A DNA stretch of 64,000 nucleotides from JAJTHC01 sp044348005 (GCA_044348005.1 JBIKTR010000001.1:148092-212091); one strand, 5' to 3'. Counted from the stretch's first letter, positions 9,356 through 17,647 are shown. Notes: generated by a model not told the origin, from the letters alone. Numbers and translations: made by a program.

Positions 9356-9820
9356 TTAATTCCAATACGCTTGGGAAAGGCTCAAACCATCGGATCCTTC
9401 TTCACCGAGCTCAGAAGCGATGGACACATTATTAGGCGTAAAAATAAAGACCCCTTCACCAATGCGTTGTTGATGCCCTTCAATCGCATGAGTGGCTCCT
9501 GACAAAAAGTCCACCACACGTTGAGATTGATTGGTGTCTAACAAATGAAGGTTTAAAATAGCGGCTTTACGCGCTTTTAAATGAGACACCACTTCTAAGG
9601 CATCTTCAAATGAACGAGGTTCAATCACAATAACTTGACTAAAGGAACTGCCCGTTGAGTTCACCGCACGCACATGAGGCGTTGGACGCACTTCACTAAG
9701 CATACGCGCGTTTTCAGGCACATACGCGGGGCTGTGTGCTTCCATTTCGCTCATGTATTCTTCTTCTTCAAAGGGATCGCCAGTGACCCAATTTTTTAAT
9801 TTCGTCATAATGTTGGACAT
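9356..9820 (-). CDS. sepF: Cell division protein SepF
   Basis: 154 residues. An N-terminal amphipathic helix (MSNIMTKLKNWV) is followed by an acidic linker and the SepF (DUF552) domain: VIVIEPRSFEDALEVVSHL, then AAILNLHLLDTNQSQRVVDFLSGA and EGVFIFTPNNV. SepF binds FtsZ and the membrane at the division site in Gram-positives and Cyanobacteria. It lies downstream of yggS, the same order as in Cyanobacteria and Firmicutes, though with a 115-base gap. A clear terminator follows. Confidence 0.95.
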   Translation of the reverse strand: MSNIMTKLKNWVTGDPFEEEEYMSEMEAHSPAYVPENARMLSEVRPTPHVRAVNSTGSSFSQVIVIEPRSFEDALEVVSHLKARKAAILNLHLLDTNQSQRVVDFLSGATHAIEGHQQRIGEGVFIFTPNNVSIASELGEEGSDGLSLSQAYWN

Positions 9821-9935
9821 TATTGTGTATCACACCTCCCGATATTGTGTACTGTATGGGCTTTTGTAAAACGGCAAGAAAAACGCCGAAGGGTTTACTT
9901 ACCACATTCCCTACTATCATACCTGAACGAACATT

Positions 9936-10664
9936 TTATGCAAATAGTTTCGTTCCGATACGAACTATTGTAGCATCATTTGCCAACGCTTGGCTATAGT
10001 CCTGAGACATTCCCATAGAAAGATGCGGAAGTTCAATGCCCAAGCGGGTTTCAACGGTTTCTTTAAGCGTTTTAAGACGCCTAAAACACGCGTCAATGGT
10101 GTGGGACTCTTCGGTGAGGGGGGCCATCGTCATTAAACCCACGACCTTTAGGGCAGGCGACAAAGCCAACAGCGCTTCCACTAACGACGTGAGATGTTCT
10201 GGGGAAACCCCCTGTTTGCTGAGTTCGCCTGAGGTGTTGACTTGCACTAAAATCGACTGTTCTAGCTGAAGGGCCTTGGCCTTTTCGGCAATGGATTGCG
10301 CGAGTTCTAGGTTGTCTACACTATGGATCAAATCATAATGCCCCACAATTTTATTGAGCTTATTGCGTTGAATATGCCCGATGAAATGCCACTCAATCGC
10401 TTCATTCACGTCTTTCGGCAAGGTGTTTCGTTTGGCCAGCGCTTCAACCGCTTTATTTTCACCCATGGCGAGTAAGCCACAACGCACCGCTCCTTCAATG
10501 GCGTAAATATCGGCGTGCTTGGTGACGGCCACCAGCGTCACATTCTTCCAGTAAGGCGCGGTGGGATACCCCAAAACCATCAGATTTTCTTGAATACGTT
10601 CTTGCCACGCTTGGATTTGGGCTTCGGTTTCTTTTGAGGGCGGCGTGTCATCTCTAAGAATCAT
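9936..10664 (-). CDS. yggS: YggS/PROSC-family PLP homeostasis protein
   Basis: 242 residues. The PLP-lysine motif is TLVAVTKHAD, followed by MGENKAVEAL, WHFIGHIQRNK, LVQVNTSGE-KQG and the C-terminal LSMGMSQDYSQAL and VRIGTKLF, all diagnostic of the family. These proteins bind pyridoxal phosphate and buffer it in the cytosol; no enzymatic reaction is established. The ATG at 10664 overlaps the queF stop (TAATG), so translation is probably coupled. The open frame extends upstream but only through queF. Confidence 0.95.
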   Translation of the reverse strand: MILRDDTPPSKETEAQIQAWQERIQENLMVLGYPTAPYWKNVTLVAVTKHADIYAIEGAVRCGLLAMGENKAVEALAKRNTLPKDVNEAIEWHFIGHIQRNKLNKIVGHYDLIHSVDNLELAQSIAEKAKALQLEQSILVQVNTSGELSKQGVSPEHLTSLVEALLALSPALKVVGLMTMAPLTEESHTIDACFRRLKTLKETVETRLGIELPHLSMGMSQDYSQALANDATIVRIGTKLFA

Positions 10665-11077
10665 TACCGCAAGCTTCCTTGCCACGAGGGGTTTCGCCAA
10701 ATGACTTCGGCTTCGGTGCAAATGCCCCCACGAGGCGTAAACTCACTATGCACCCGTAACCAACGGGGGTTGGCGGCGGCGATGAGGTCATCGGTGATTT
10801 TGTTGGTGATGTTTTCGTAGAACATGCCGACATTACGATACGCCAGCATGTAGTACTTAAACGCCTTGAGTTCGACGCACACATCCCCAGGGATGTATTC
10901 AATGGTAATGGTGCCAAAATCGGGCAGGCCCGTTTTGGGGCAGACGCTGGTGAACTCTTCGACTTTAACAGTAATCGTGTAGTCTCGATGGGGGTTGAGA
11001 TTTTCCCATATTTCAATCGGCGGGTAAACGGCTTTTTCAGCAGGAATCGAATGAATGTAGTCGGTGGTGGCGATCAT
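10664..11077 (-). CDS. queF: NADPH-dependent preQ0 reductase
   Basis: 137 residues, the short YkvM/QueF type. The catalytic Cys is C46 in FTSVCPKTGLPDFG and Asp D53 follows; the NADPH motif is ELKAFKYYMLAYRN. It reduces 7-cyano-7-deazaguanine to preQ1 in queuosine tRNA biosynthesis. I choose the ATG at 11077, because the 25 upstream residues in the open frame do not match the family; AAGGA is 11 bases upstream. No preQ1 riboswitch is evident in the 93 bases upstream. It forms a coupled pair with yggS. Confidence 0.93.
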   Translation of the reverse strand: MIATTDYIHSIPAEKAVYPPIEIWENLNPHRDYTITVKVEEFTSVCPKTGLPDFGTITIEYIPGDVCVELKAFKYYMLAYRNVGMFYENITNKITDDLIAAANPRWLRVHSEFTPRGGICTEAEVIWRNPSWQGSLR

Positions 11078-11170
11078 GGGGGGGAGTGTCCTTATATAGC
11101 CTCTATCTTTACATGAAAAACTATAAAGCAAACACGCGTCTGACTCAACCAAAATGATTGATAGCTACCA

Positions 11171-12088
11171 TTAGTCCGAACTTTTTTCCAATAAGATCAA
11201 GGCTTCTTCCCCGACTTTAAGCCCCAAGCGATGCTGTGCCTGCTGAAAGCTTTGCTCCGCTCGTTGCACGGATTGCTGGGTGTCCTTCAACATATAGCGC
11301 ATCAGCTGTTCTGAAGGATCTTGCAACGCCCCTGCGTGATGCTGGGCCATGGCATAGGTTTGATCTAAAATAGAAAGCTTGCCTTGTTGCAAGGCCAGTA
11401 CGGCTTTGCTTTGTTTGTAGGTGAGGTACAAATCCAGCAGTTCTTGTTGAAGATCATCCACCGCGCGCGCCAAAATCACCATGTCCGCATCCGTCACAGG
11501 GCGTGTGCTACTGCTGTTGCTTTGATTGACAATGTCGTTGACGAGCGCCCCTGAAAGTAAGCCAATCGGCGTACCTGAAACAATAGACGCCGCAGCTCCA
11601 CCGACTTGAGCCGTCGTGTTGATGAGACGCTTTAAGCCTGTTTTGTTCTTCACGGGTTTACCAGACGCATCCTGACGGCTGAGCTTTTCAATCGCATAGC
11701 GAATCGGCTGGCTACGATACACTGCCGCCTGCCACAACACGTTCATGTCTTTGTTTTGTTGTTCGGCGACGTCTAAGGTATTTTCTCGGGTGCGTTGAAT
11801 GGAGGTGAGCCACTGCGTTTCATTGCGTTTTAAAATCGCTTGCTGTTCAGGGGGTAGGGCATCTAAAAATTGCAGGACTTGTTGGTGATACTCCGTTTCT
11901 AAACGCGTATACGCATTTTGCTGAGACGCTTGAAGCGCTCTACTGAGCTGGCTGTTTTTAGATTGCAGGACTTCAAGCTGTTGAGGCGTGACTTGGGCGG
12001 TGGCCAACGGCAACAACAGTGGCACGCCAAACAAACAGACGCCATAAAAAGCAACGAAAAAAGCAACGTCTTTTTTGTACAAACGCAT
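11171..12088 (-). CDS. Secreted/membrane-anchored coiled-coil protein, paralog 2
   Basis: 305 residues of unknown function. Residues 1-30 form a signal peptide or anchor (MRLYKK, then a hydrophobic run ending ATA). The rest is Gln-rich helix with a central small-residue patch (QVGGAAASIVSGTPIG, about residue 165) that could insert in a membrane. It is clearly related to the gene just upstream: LWQAAVYRSQPIRYAIEKL here corresponds to LWRATIERNAVVRFALEKI there, and the Gly/Ala patch, the DLQQELLDLYLTYKQ helix and the C-terminal GxxAxxxL align in order. It starts within 6 bases of the upstream stop. Confidence 0.75.
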   Translation of the reverse strand: MRLYKKDVAFFVAFYGVCLFGVPLLLPLATAQVTPQQLEVLQSKNSQLSRALQASQQNAYTRLETEYHQQVLQFLDALPPEQQAILKRNETQWLTSIQRTRENTLDVAEQQNKDMNVLWQAAVYRSQPIRYAIEKLSRQDASGKPVKNKTGLKRLINTTAQVGGAAASIVSGTPIGLLSGALVNDIVNQSNSSSTRPVTDADMVILARAVDDLQQELLDLYLTYKQSKAVLALQQGKLSILDQTYAMAQHHAGALQDPSEQLMRYMLKDTQQSVQRAEQSFQQAQHRLGLKVGEEALILLEKSSD

Positions 12089-12094
12089 CACAGT

Positions 12095-13303
12095 TTAAGA
12101 TTCTCCTGCAAAGGGGGGGGAAGGTCTAGGGGGAGTTTTTACAGCAGGCGACGGCTTTAGCATCACGTCATCAATCAACGGCAAACGCTTTATGGGAACA
12201 ATCGGGGAGCTTTTTTTAATAGGTACCGCAGCCCCTACCAACAGGCCTTTGCGTTTGGCCACTTCGGTCGTCTTCGTTTCGGGATGCACCGCCACAAACG
12301 ACGCTTCTGGACGGATCCCCAAAGCAAGGGTATCCACCGCTTGAGGCCCTGCCATGCGTTCAAGTTGAATACGCGCATTTTCAGCCTGATGCTGGGCGTT
12401 TTGCAGATTTTCACGATACCCATAATAGCGTTGTATCGCCAAAAACTTTTGTGTGGCATCGGGGGTGTTTTGCAGGTGCTGAAACTGGGCTTCTTCTTCG
12501 GCTTCTTGGCTTTGTAGTTGATTGAGCTGGTAGAGGGCTTGCTGGTAGGCGTGGTAATGCTTGACCAAGGCTTCTTTGAGTTCTTCAATTAAATAGGAAA
12601 GTTGAATATGTTCCGTCGGCGTGAGTTCGCTGAGGGGCTTGTGGCGCCCCATAATATAGTTTTGCGCCACTTGAGATCCCGTCATCATACCCATGCTTTC
12701 ATAGCCTCCGATGGGGGCCACGGTGCTGGTGGCCAAAGCGGCGCCTGTAATTAGCACGCTTAGGGTTTTACGTAAAAATTCGCTGGAATGGCTTAGGTGC
12801 CGTTCAGAAGGCAGGGCAATTTTCTCCAACGCAAAACGCACCACGGCATTGCGTTCAATGGTGGCGCGCCACAAGTGTTTTAGGTCGGCTTCGGCGACTT
12901 CACTTTGTAGCTTAAGCAGGGTGACGGCATTATTTTGACTGGCTAAGCTAGGCGCTTTTTGAATGTCTTGAACAGACAAGGCTGTAACGACTTTCATGTT
13001 GGCCTTGGGCGCTTGACGCAGTTGTTCTAAGCTTTGGTTAGGCTTAACGCCTTCTAGGGTAACGACTTCATCTAAAGCGGGGGCGGGAACCTCCTTAAGG
13101 AGGCCTGCTTGGGTTGGCAGGGCGTGATTCGGCGACAGTAAGGCGGGCACAAAGCTTAAACGAGGCGTTGGGGCCTTTGGCTTGAGCGACTTTGCTTCTG
13201 CCATTGGCAAGGTGAGGCTCATCATTACGGCACAGCCCAGCACCACGGCGAACGAGCCGTGAAGAGCGGGTTTCCATGACGTAGGGGGACTCATGTTTTT
13301 CAT
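12095..13303 (-). CDS. Secreted/membrane-anchored coiled-coil protein, paralog 1
   Basis: 402 residues, function unknown. The N-terminus has a hydrophobic stretch (about 15-35, ending MAEAKS) that looks like a signal peptide with Ala-x-Ala, then a Pro-rich linker. The central part holds LWRATIERNAVVRFALEKI, an Ala/Gly patch (ITGAALATSTVAPIGGYES) and a long Gln/Leu coiled coil. The C-terminal 60 residues are Lys/Pro-rich and contain a G8 tract (12113-12120) near the stop. It shares segments in the same order with the next gene, so the two arose by tandem duplication. A near-leaderless promoter may precede it. Confidence 0.75.
   Translation of the reverse strand: MKNMSPPTSWKPALHGSFAVVLGCAVMMSLTLPMAEAKSLKPKAPTPRLSFVPALLSPNHALPTQAGLLKEVPAPALDEVVTLEGVKPNQSLEQLRQAPKANMKVVTALSVQDIQKAPSLASQNNAVTLLKLQSEVAEADLKHLWRATIERNAVVRFALEKIALPSERHLSHSSEFLRKTLSVLITGAALATSTVAPIGGYESMGMMTGSQVAQNYIMGRHKPLSELTPTEHIQLSYLIEELKEALVKHYHAYQQALYQLNQLQSQEAEEEAQFQHLQNTPDATQKFLAIQRYYGYRENLQNAQHQAENARIQLERMAGPQAVDTLALGIRPEASFVAVHPETKTTEVAKRKGLLVGAAVPIKKSSPIVPIKRLPLIDDVMLKPSPAVKTPPRPSPPFAGES
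12113..12120. repeat. G8 homopolymer near a gene end
   Basis: Eight consecutive G lie just inside the 3' end of the coiled-coil paralog 1 gene (codons for PSPPFAG region on the minus strand). Slippage here would alter only the last few residues. Confidence 0.8.
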
Positions 13304-13311
13304 AGACTTCT

Positions 13312-13339
13312 ATTATAGCACGAGCCAGCCAAAAGCCAA
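13312..13339 (-). promoter_or_regulatory. Candidate sigma-70 promoter, near-leaderless
   Basis: On the minus strand TTGGCT (13339-13334) and TATAAT (13317-13312) are 16 bases apart. The -10 ends only 8 bases before the ATG at 13303, so transcription would begin at or just before the start codon, giving a leaderless or nearly leaderless message for the paralog pair. Confidence 0.45.
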
Positions 13340-13342
13340 TTC

Positions 13343-13369
13343 CCTCCCTTAGTTAAGGGAGGGAAGTTC
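13343..13369 (-). terminator. REP-like palindrome after the C12-tract gene
   Basis: TTCCCTCCCTTA and TAAGGGAGGGAA form a near-perfect palindrome just after the 13376-13948 gene. No strong T-run follows. The CCTCCCTTAG core recurs in palindromes at 37839-37859, 37914-37934 and about 62960-62976, so it may be a dispersed REP-like sequence serving as a terminator. Confidence 0.45.
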
Positions 13370-13375
13370 GGGAGC

Positions 13376-13948
13376 CTAGGCCTCTAATGTAAAATTAGCG
13401 CCACTTTCGCGAAATAGCTTTCTAGCGTCTTCACGTATCTCTCGCCGTGTCTCCTCAGGGACTTTGCTACCAATATTTTCTTCAAAGAGGTGGCCTTCGA
13501 TTTCTTTCTCTATCCATCCGACATGACCTAAAGCAGTTGCAAAGCGTTCCTGTACTGCCTCAGGGCGGAAAGTAGGGTACAATTCAAAAACATGGCTGGG
13601 TGAAAGATCCTGACACTCTTCAGGGAGTTTGCGATTGAGAGAAACCTCGAATACAGAGCTGAGAGGATTCTCCTTATTTATACGGGCCATAAATCGGCCT
13701 GTAAAGTCATCTGTGGACTCTTTCAGCCCTGTAAATCCAACCAAAACGGCATCGTATAGGCAATGGTTTACATTGTTTTGGGCATCACCAGGAACATTTA
13801 CGATTTCACCAAACTTCACAAATGCTTCTAATGCTTCCTCCGCGGGGTCGAACTTTACTCCTTGACGTTGTTGAACGACCTGGGGGTTTAAGTGCGCCTG
13901 TTGGGGGGGGGGGGCAAAGCGGGCTGAAGAGAGAGAATTCATCGACAT
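13376..13948 (-). CDS. Hypothetical protein with C12 tract in early codons
   Basis: 190 residues, no recognised family, no signal peptide. The N-terminal 30 residues are Pro/Gln-rich and disordered-looking (RFAPPPQQAHL); from about residue 30 it appears globular, with an acidic helical C-terminus (EETRREIREDARKLFRES). AAAGG lies 7 bases before the ATG. Codons 12-15 contain an uninterrupted C12 run (G12 on the plus strand, 13903-13914), so one-base slippage would truncate the protein near its start. It lies alone between the paralog pair and tuf, and reads away from tuf. Confidence 0.7.
   Translation of the reverse strand: MSMNSLSSARFAPPPQQAHLNPQVVQQRQGVKFDPAEEALEAFVKFGEIVNVPGDAQNNVNHCLYDAVLVGFTGLKESTDDFTGRFMARINKENPLSSVFEVSLNRKLPEECQDLSPSHVFELYPTFRPEAVQERFATALGHVGWIEKEIEGHLFEENIGSKVPEETRREIREDARKLFRESGANFTLEA
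13903..13914. repeat. G12/C12 homopolymer in coding sequence
   Basis: Twelve consecutive G on the plus strand (C on the coding strand) at codons 12-15 of the 190-residue unknown gene. Tracts of this length at the start of a gene are classic sites of slipped-strand on/off switching in host-associated bacteria. Confidence 0.85.
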
Positions 13949-14306
13949 AAAATAACCTTTCTGTAAAAGTAAGTAAATTAAAGTAACCTAAAAAGTTCAA
14001 CATCGAACCTTCAGTCGCTTAAAGCCAAGTAAAGCAAAAACCGTGCTTCATTTAAAGCAATTGTTACAAATTGATACTCGACAAAAGAAAGGCTTGAGTC
14101 TTTTTTATGTTTGCGACTTAATGAAAAGGCTACATAGGGTTCAATTTAGTATGCCATGAAAGATAAGGACTTGTTTTTTATGCTTCATGTACTAAACTTG
14201 TATTGAGGTGTATTGATTGGACGGCTCGTTTTAACCAACGAGACAGAAAAAACATACATTTTAGTTGTATCCTTTCTGGGCCCAATACTAAAGGAGATTT
14301 AATTTT
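13949..14306. other. Divergent spacer upstream of tuf
   Basis: This 358-base AT-rich spacer must hold promoters for tuf and the divergent unknown gene. I see no convincing -35/-10 pair. A hairpin, CTCGTT (14225-14230) with AACGAG (14237-14242), lies in the presumed tuf leader. No RNA gene or open frame is evident. Confidence 0.4.
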
Positions 14307-15527
14307 ATGATGATGGCTCGTGAAAAATTTAAACGTGACAAGCCTCACGTCAACGTAGGGACCATTGGTCACGTTGACCACGGTAAAACAACGTCTACCG
14401 CTGCGATTACGGCAACACTTGCAGCAGTCGGGTATGCAGACTTTAAAAAGTTTGACGAAATTGATGCTGCCCCTGAAGAAAAGGCGCGTGGGATTACCAT
14501 TTCTACCGCTCACGTGGAATACGAGACGGACAACCGTCACTACGCTCACGTGGATTGCCCTGGCCACGCCGATTATGTGAAAAACATGATTACCGGTGCG
14601 GCTCAAATGGACGGAGCCATTTTGGTGGTTGCGGCTACGGATGGCGTTATGCCTCAAACTCGTGAGCACGTTTTGTTGGCTCGCCAAGTTGGGGTGCCTA
14701 AGATCGTGGTTTGGTTAAACAAATGCGACATGGTTGAAGATCCTGAAATAATCGAGTTGGTGGACATGGAAGTTCGCGAATTACTTAGCGAATATAACTT
14801 CGATGGCGACAACGCCAGCATTATTCAAGGATCTGGCTTTAAGGCGTTAGAAGCGTTAGCGGCTAACCCCAAGTTAAAGCGCGGGGAAGACAAGTGGGTC
14901 GACACCATTTGGGCGTTGATGGATGCCGTTGATGCAGACATCCCTACCCCTGAGCGTCCTTTAGACATGCCTTTCTTAATGCCGATTGAAGACGTCTTTT
15001 CAATTACGGGCCGTGGTACGGTTGTAACGGGCCGTATTGAACGTGGTATCGTTAAAGTGGGTGAAGAAGTTGAGATTATTGGTCTTGGCGACACGCGCAA
15101 ATCGGTTGTCACAGGTGTTGAAATGTTCCGCAAGCTCTTGGATCAAGGGCAAGCGGGTGACAACGTGGGTGCGTTGCTTCGCGGTATTGACAAAACCACC
15201 ATTGAACGTGGTATGGTTTTGGCAAAACCCGGTACGATTACGCCTCATACCAAGTTCACGGCAAACGTGTACGTGTTGAAAAAAGAAGAAGGGGGTCGTC
15301 ATACGCCATTCTTCTCGAACTACCGTCCACAGTTTTATGTTCGCACTACAGATGTTACAGGGTCCATCACCCTTCCTGCAGACACTGAAATGGTGATGCC
15401 TGGAGACAACGTCATTATGACCGTTGAGCTCTTGACGCCTGTTGCCATTGAAGCGGGTATGCGTTTCGCGATTCGCGAAGGCGGTCGTACCATCGGTGCG
15501 GGTGTTGTGGACACCATCCTTGAGTAA
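14307..15527 (+). CDS. tuf: Elongation factor Tu
   Basis: 406 residues. The GTPase motifs are GHVDHGKTT, the switch I RGITI and DCPGHADY, and the base-specificity motif NKCDMV; domains 2 and 3 follow with GRGTVVTGRIERG and GGRTIGAGVV. It delivers aminoacyl-tRNA to the ribosome. Three ATG codons in a row occur (14307, 14310, 14313); AAGGAG is 10 bases before the first. tuf leads directly into rpsJ, but fusA, rpsG and rpsL, its usual upstream partners, are not here. Confidence 0.98.
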   Translation: MMMAREKFKRDKPHVNVGTIGHVDHGKTTSTAAITATLAAVGYADFKKFDEIDAAPEEKARGITISTAHVEYETDNRHYAHVDCPGHADYVKNMITGAAQMDGAILVVAATDGVMPQTREHVLLARQVGVPKIVVWLNKCDMVEDPEIIELVDMEVRELLSEYNFDGDNASIIQGSGFKALEALAANPKLKRGEDKWVDTIWALMDAVDADIPTPERPLDMPFLMPIEDVFSITGRGTVVTGRIERGIVKVGEEVEIIGLGDTRKSVVTGVEMFRKLLDQGQAGDNVGALLRGIDKTTIERGMVLAKPGTITPHTKFTANVYVLKKEEGGRHTPFFSNYRPQFYVRTTDVTGSITLPADTEMVMPGDNVIMTVELLTPVAIEAGMRFAIREGGRTIGAGVVDTILE

Positions 15528-15598
15528 TGCTTGAGGATCTCATCAGTTAGCAAGCTGTTTAACAACAGCGTTACTATTTAGAAGGTTTAAAAGGAATT

Positions 15599-15928
15599 AT
15601 GGCTCAAAAGCAAGCAAATCAAAAGCAAAACCGTGTTCGTATTCGTTTACAGTCCTATGATCATCGGTTGATTGATACATCGGCCGCAAAGATTGTGGAA
15701 GTGGTAAAGTCTTCGGATGCGAAGCTCGTTGGGCCTATTCCCCTTCCTACGCACCGTCGTATCTTCTGTGTGCTTCGTTCACCTCATGTGAACAAGGATT
15801 CACGGGAACATTTTGAAATCCGCATTCATAAGCGCTTGATTGACATTTTGGATCCCGGTGCTGATTTAGTGAGTCAACTCAGTCGAGTTGATTTACCAGC
15901 AGGGGTTGATATTGAAGTGCGTTTGTAA
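15599..15928 (+). CDS. rpsJ: 30S ribosomal protein S10
   Basis: 109 residues with the S10 core VRIRLQSYDHRLIDTSA, GPIPLPTHRR, the HVNKDSREHFEIR segment and C-terminal LPAGVDIEVRL. S10 is also the NusE partner in antitermination. The first ten residues (AQKQANQKQN) are a short extra tail. It follows tuf by 71 bases that contain a small hairpin (GCTGTT/AACAGC), and begins the S10 cluster proper. Confidence 0.97.
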   Translation: MAQKQANQKQNRVRIRLQSYDHRLIDTSAAKIVEVVKSSDAKLVGPIPLPTHRRIFCVLRSPHVNKDSREHFEIRIHKRLIDILDPGADLVSQLSRVDLPAGVDIEVRL

Positions 15929-15937
15929 TAGATTGGT

Positions 15938-16018
15938 TTTAGGAGAGGCGAAGACGTCTGCTAGATAGATTCGCCACTCCTTAAGTCTACCCGAAAGACA
16001 CCCTAGCGTGTGGACTTA
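15938..16018 (+). promoter_or_regulatory. Two stable hairpins in the rpsJ-rplC spacer
   Basis: Hairpin 1 pairs 15938-15952 with 15970-15984 (TTTAGGAGAGGCGAA with TTCGCCACTCCTTAA; 13 of 15 positions pair). Hairpin 2 pairs 15982-15990 with 16010-16018 (nine consecutive pairs, one G-U). They overlap only at the base, so they could coexist or compete. The 130-base spacer is unusually long for this operon and could be a ribosomal-protein-binding leader; that role is inference. Confidence 0.5.
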
Positions 16019-16058
16019 GTTGGATGGTTGTCTTAATAAAGTGAAAGGGAAAGTGGTT

Positions 16059-16691
16059 GTGACTGCTCCTGGATTTTTAGGACAGAAGCTCGGTATGACC
16101 CAGGTGTTTGATGAAACGGGGTCCGCTATCGCAGTAACTGTAGTTGAAGTACTTGACATGACGGTAACACAAGTCAAGACAAAAGAAACCGATGGCTATG
16201 ATGCCATTCAGGTTGGAGTGATTGAAGCAAAGCCCAAGCATTTGACCAAAGCCCGCCAAGGGCATTTGACGAAGAATGAACTGCCTTTGTTTCGTACGTT
16301 GAAAGAGTTTCGAGTCAGCAAAGAACTTGTGGCCACCTACAAGGTAGGCGACAAAGTGGATCTTTCTTTTCTTGAAACCCAAGGCTTGCTCTTAAGTTTT
16401 ACGGGTCAGTCAATTGGCAAAGGCACCATGGGTGGGATTCGTCGCTGGGGTCATCATCGTGGGCCTATGTCTCATGGATCTAAAAACCACCGTTTGCCGG
16501 GTTCTATCGGCGCAGGCACGACGCCAGGTCGTGTGTACCGTGGGCTTCAGATGTCTGGTCGTACAGGCAATGCCACGGTAACTGTTCAAAACCTCCCTGT
16601 GGTTCGCTATATGGCAGACAAAAATGTGGTACTGGTTAAAGGTTCCGTTCCTGGTGCTGAAGGCGGTTTACTCGTCGCCAAAGTTCGTTAG
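16059..16691 (+). CDS. rplC: 50S ribosomal protein L3
   Basis: About 210 residues. Diagnostic segments are FLGQKLGMTQVFDETG near the start, then GIRRWGHHRGPMSHGSKNHR, PGSIGAGTTPGRVYRG and the closing AEGGLLVAKVR. The open frame extends upstream to a TTG at 16020, but the best start is the GTG at 16059, with AAAGGG 9 bases upstream and a peptide that aligns with L3 from there. L3 binds 23S rRNA near the peptidyl transferase centre. It follows the structured spacer after rpsJ. Confidence 0.95.
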   Translation: MTAPGFLGQKLGMTQVFDETGSAIAVTVVEVLDMTVTQVKTKETDGYDAIQVGVIEAKPKHLTKARQGHLTKNELPLFRTLKEFRVSKELVATYKVGDKVDLSFLETQGLLLSFTGQSIGKGTMGGIRRWGHHRGPMSHGSKNHRLPGSIGAGTTPGRVYRGLQMSGRTGNATVTVQNLPVVRYMADKNVVLVKGSVPGAEGGLLVAKVR

Positions 16692-16718
16692 TTATAAGAT
16701 TAATAAGGTCAAATTTTA

Positions 16719-17354
16719 ATGTCGATTCTATTGAAATCTGTTACATTAGAAGGTCAAGAACAAGGAACGGTTGAAGCACTCGAAGCAGTTTTTGGTGTGG
16801 AACTCAACCGAAATGCCTTATTTTTGGCCTTGCGCCGCGAACGTATCAACGCGATGCGTGGTACGGCAAACACGAAGACTCGTTCTGAAATCAGTGGTGG
16901 TGGCCGTAAGCCATGGAAGCAAAAAGGGACGGGTCGTGCGAGATCTGGCTCTATTCGTAGCCCGTTATGGCGTGGGGGCGGTGTGACGTTTGGTCCCAAG
17001 CCTCGTTCCATTAGCATTAGTTTAAACAAGAAGTTGGTACGCTTGGCGCATCGATCAGCCCTTACCAATGCCTTGTCTAAAATATCTGTGCTAAGCTCCA
17101 CAGCCTTGCCCGCGCCTAAAACCTCAGCGCTAGTAAAGGGGTTGAACGCGTTGAATATCTCTTCTACGGAAAAAGTGTTGATTGTGGTGTCTTCTTATGA
17201 ATCCAATGAAAACTTACTGCTTTCCACGCGTAACCTTCCGTATGTTTCCGTTAGAGTAGAATCGGCGTTGAGTGTTCATGATATTTTAGCATCGAGCAAG
17301 ATTTTAATCGCCTCTGATGCGCTAGTGAAAATCCAAGAAAGGCTGACTGCATAA
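16719..17354 (+). CDS. rplD: 50S ribosomal protein L4
   Basis: 211 residues. The extended loop is recognisable: MRGTANTKTRSEISGGGRKP, WKQKGTGRARSGSIRSPLWR and GGVTFGPKPRS. In E. coli L4 represses its own S10 operon by acting on the leader upstream of rpsJ; here the comparable structure lies between rpsJ and rplC instead. The stop overlaps the rplW start by one base (TAATG). Confidence 0.97.
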   Translation: MSILLKSVTLEGQEQGTVEALEAVFGVELNRNALFLALRRERINAMRGTANTKTRSEISGGGRKPWKQKGTGRARSGSIRSPLWRGGGVTFGPKPRSISISLNKKLVRLAHRSALTNALSKISVLSSTALPAPKTSALVKGLNALNISSTEKVLIVVSSYESNENLLLSTRNLPYVSVRVESALSVHDILASSKILIASDALVKIQERLTA

Positions 17355-17647
17355 TGTCTAAAAAAAGCCTACACCAAATTATTAAAAGCCCTATTTTAAC
17401 TGAAAAAGCCTTTGGTCTTTCACAAATAGGTCAGTATGTGTTTGAAGTGGATGGAACAGTCAATAAAATTGAACTGGCTTCTGCTTTTGAACAATTGTTT
17501 CCTGCACGTAAGGTTTTAGAGGTTCGGACGATTCGTATCCCTTCTAAAAAGAAACGAGCAGGTCGCAAGCCCACGTATCGTAAGCCGTACACAAAGGCCG
17601 TTTTCAAAATTGAAGGCGATCCTATTGAATTGATTCCTGGAGTATAA
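17354..17647 (+). CDS. rplW: 50S ribosomal protein L23
   Basis: 97 residues. The L23 start IIKSPILTEKAF and the basic loop SKKKRAGRKPTYRKPYTKA are clear. L23 sits at the exit tunnel and docks trigger factor and SRP. It is translationally coupled to rplD and followed by rplB after 4 bases. Confidence 0.96.
   Translation: MSKKSLHQIIKSPILTEKAFGLSQIGQYVFEVDGTVNKIELASAFEQLFPARKVLEVRTIRIPSKKKRAGRKPTYRKPYTKAVFKIEGDPIELIPGV

Noticed and set aside
11078..11170. preQ1 riboswitch upstream of queF
   Set aside because: I found no C-rich loop with an A-rich tail able to form the small pseudoknot, and the gap is only about 93 bases.
14178..14687. 169-codon minus-strand frame over tuf
   Set aside because: tuf is certain on the plus strand; the opposite frame is a codon-bias shadow.
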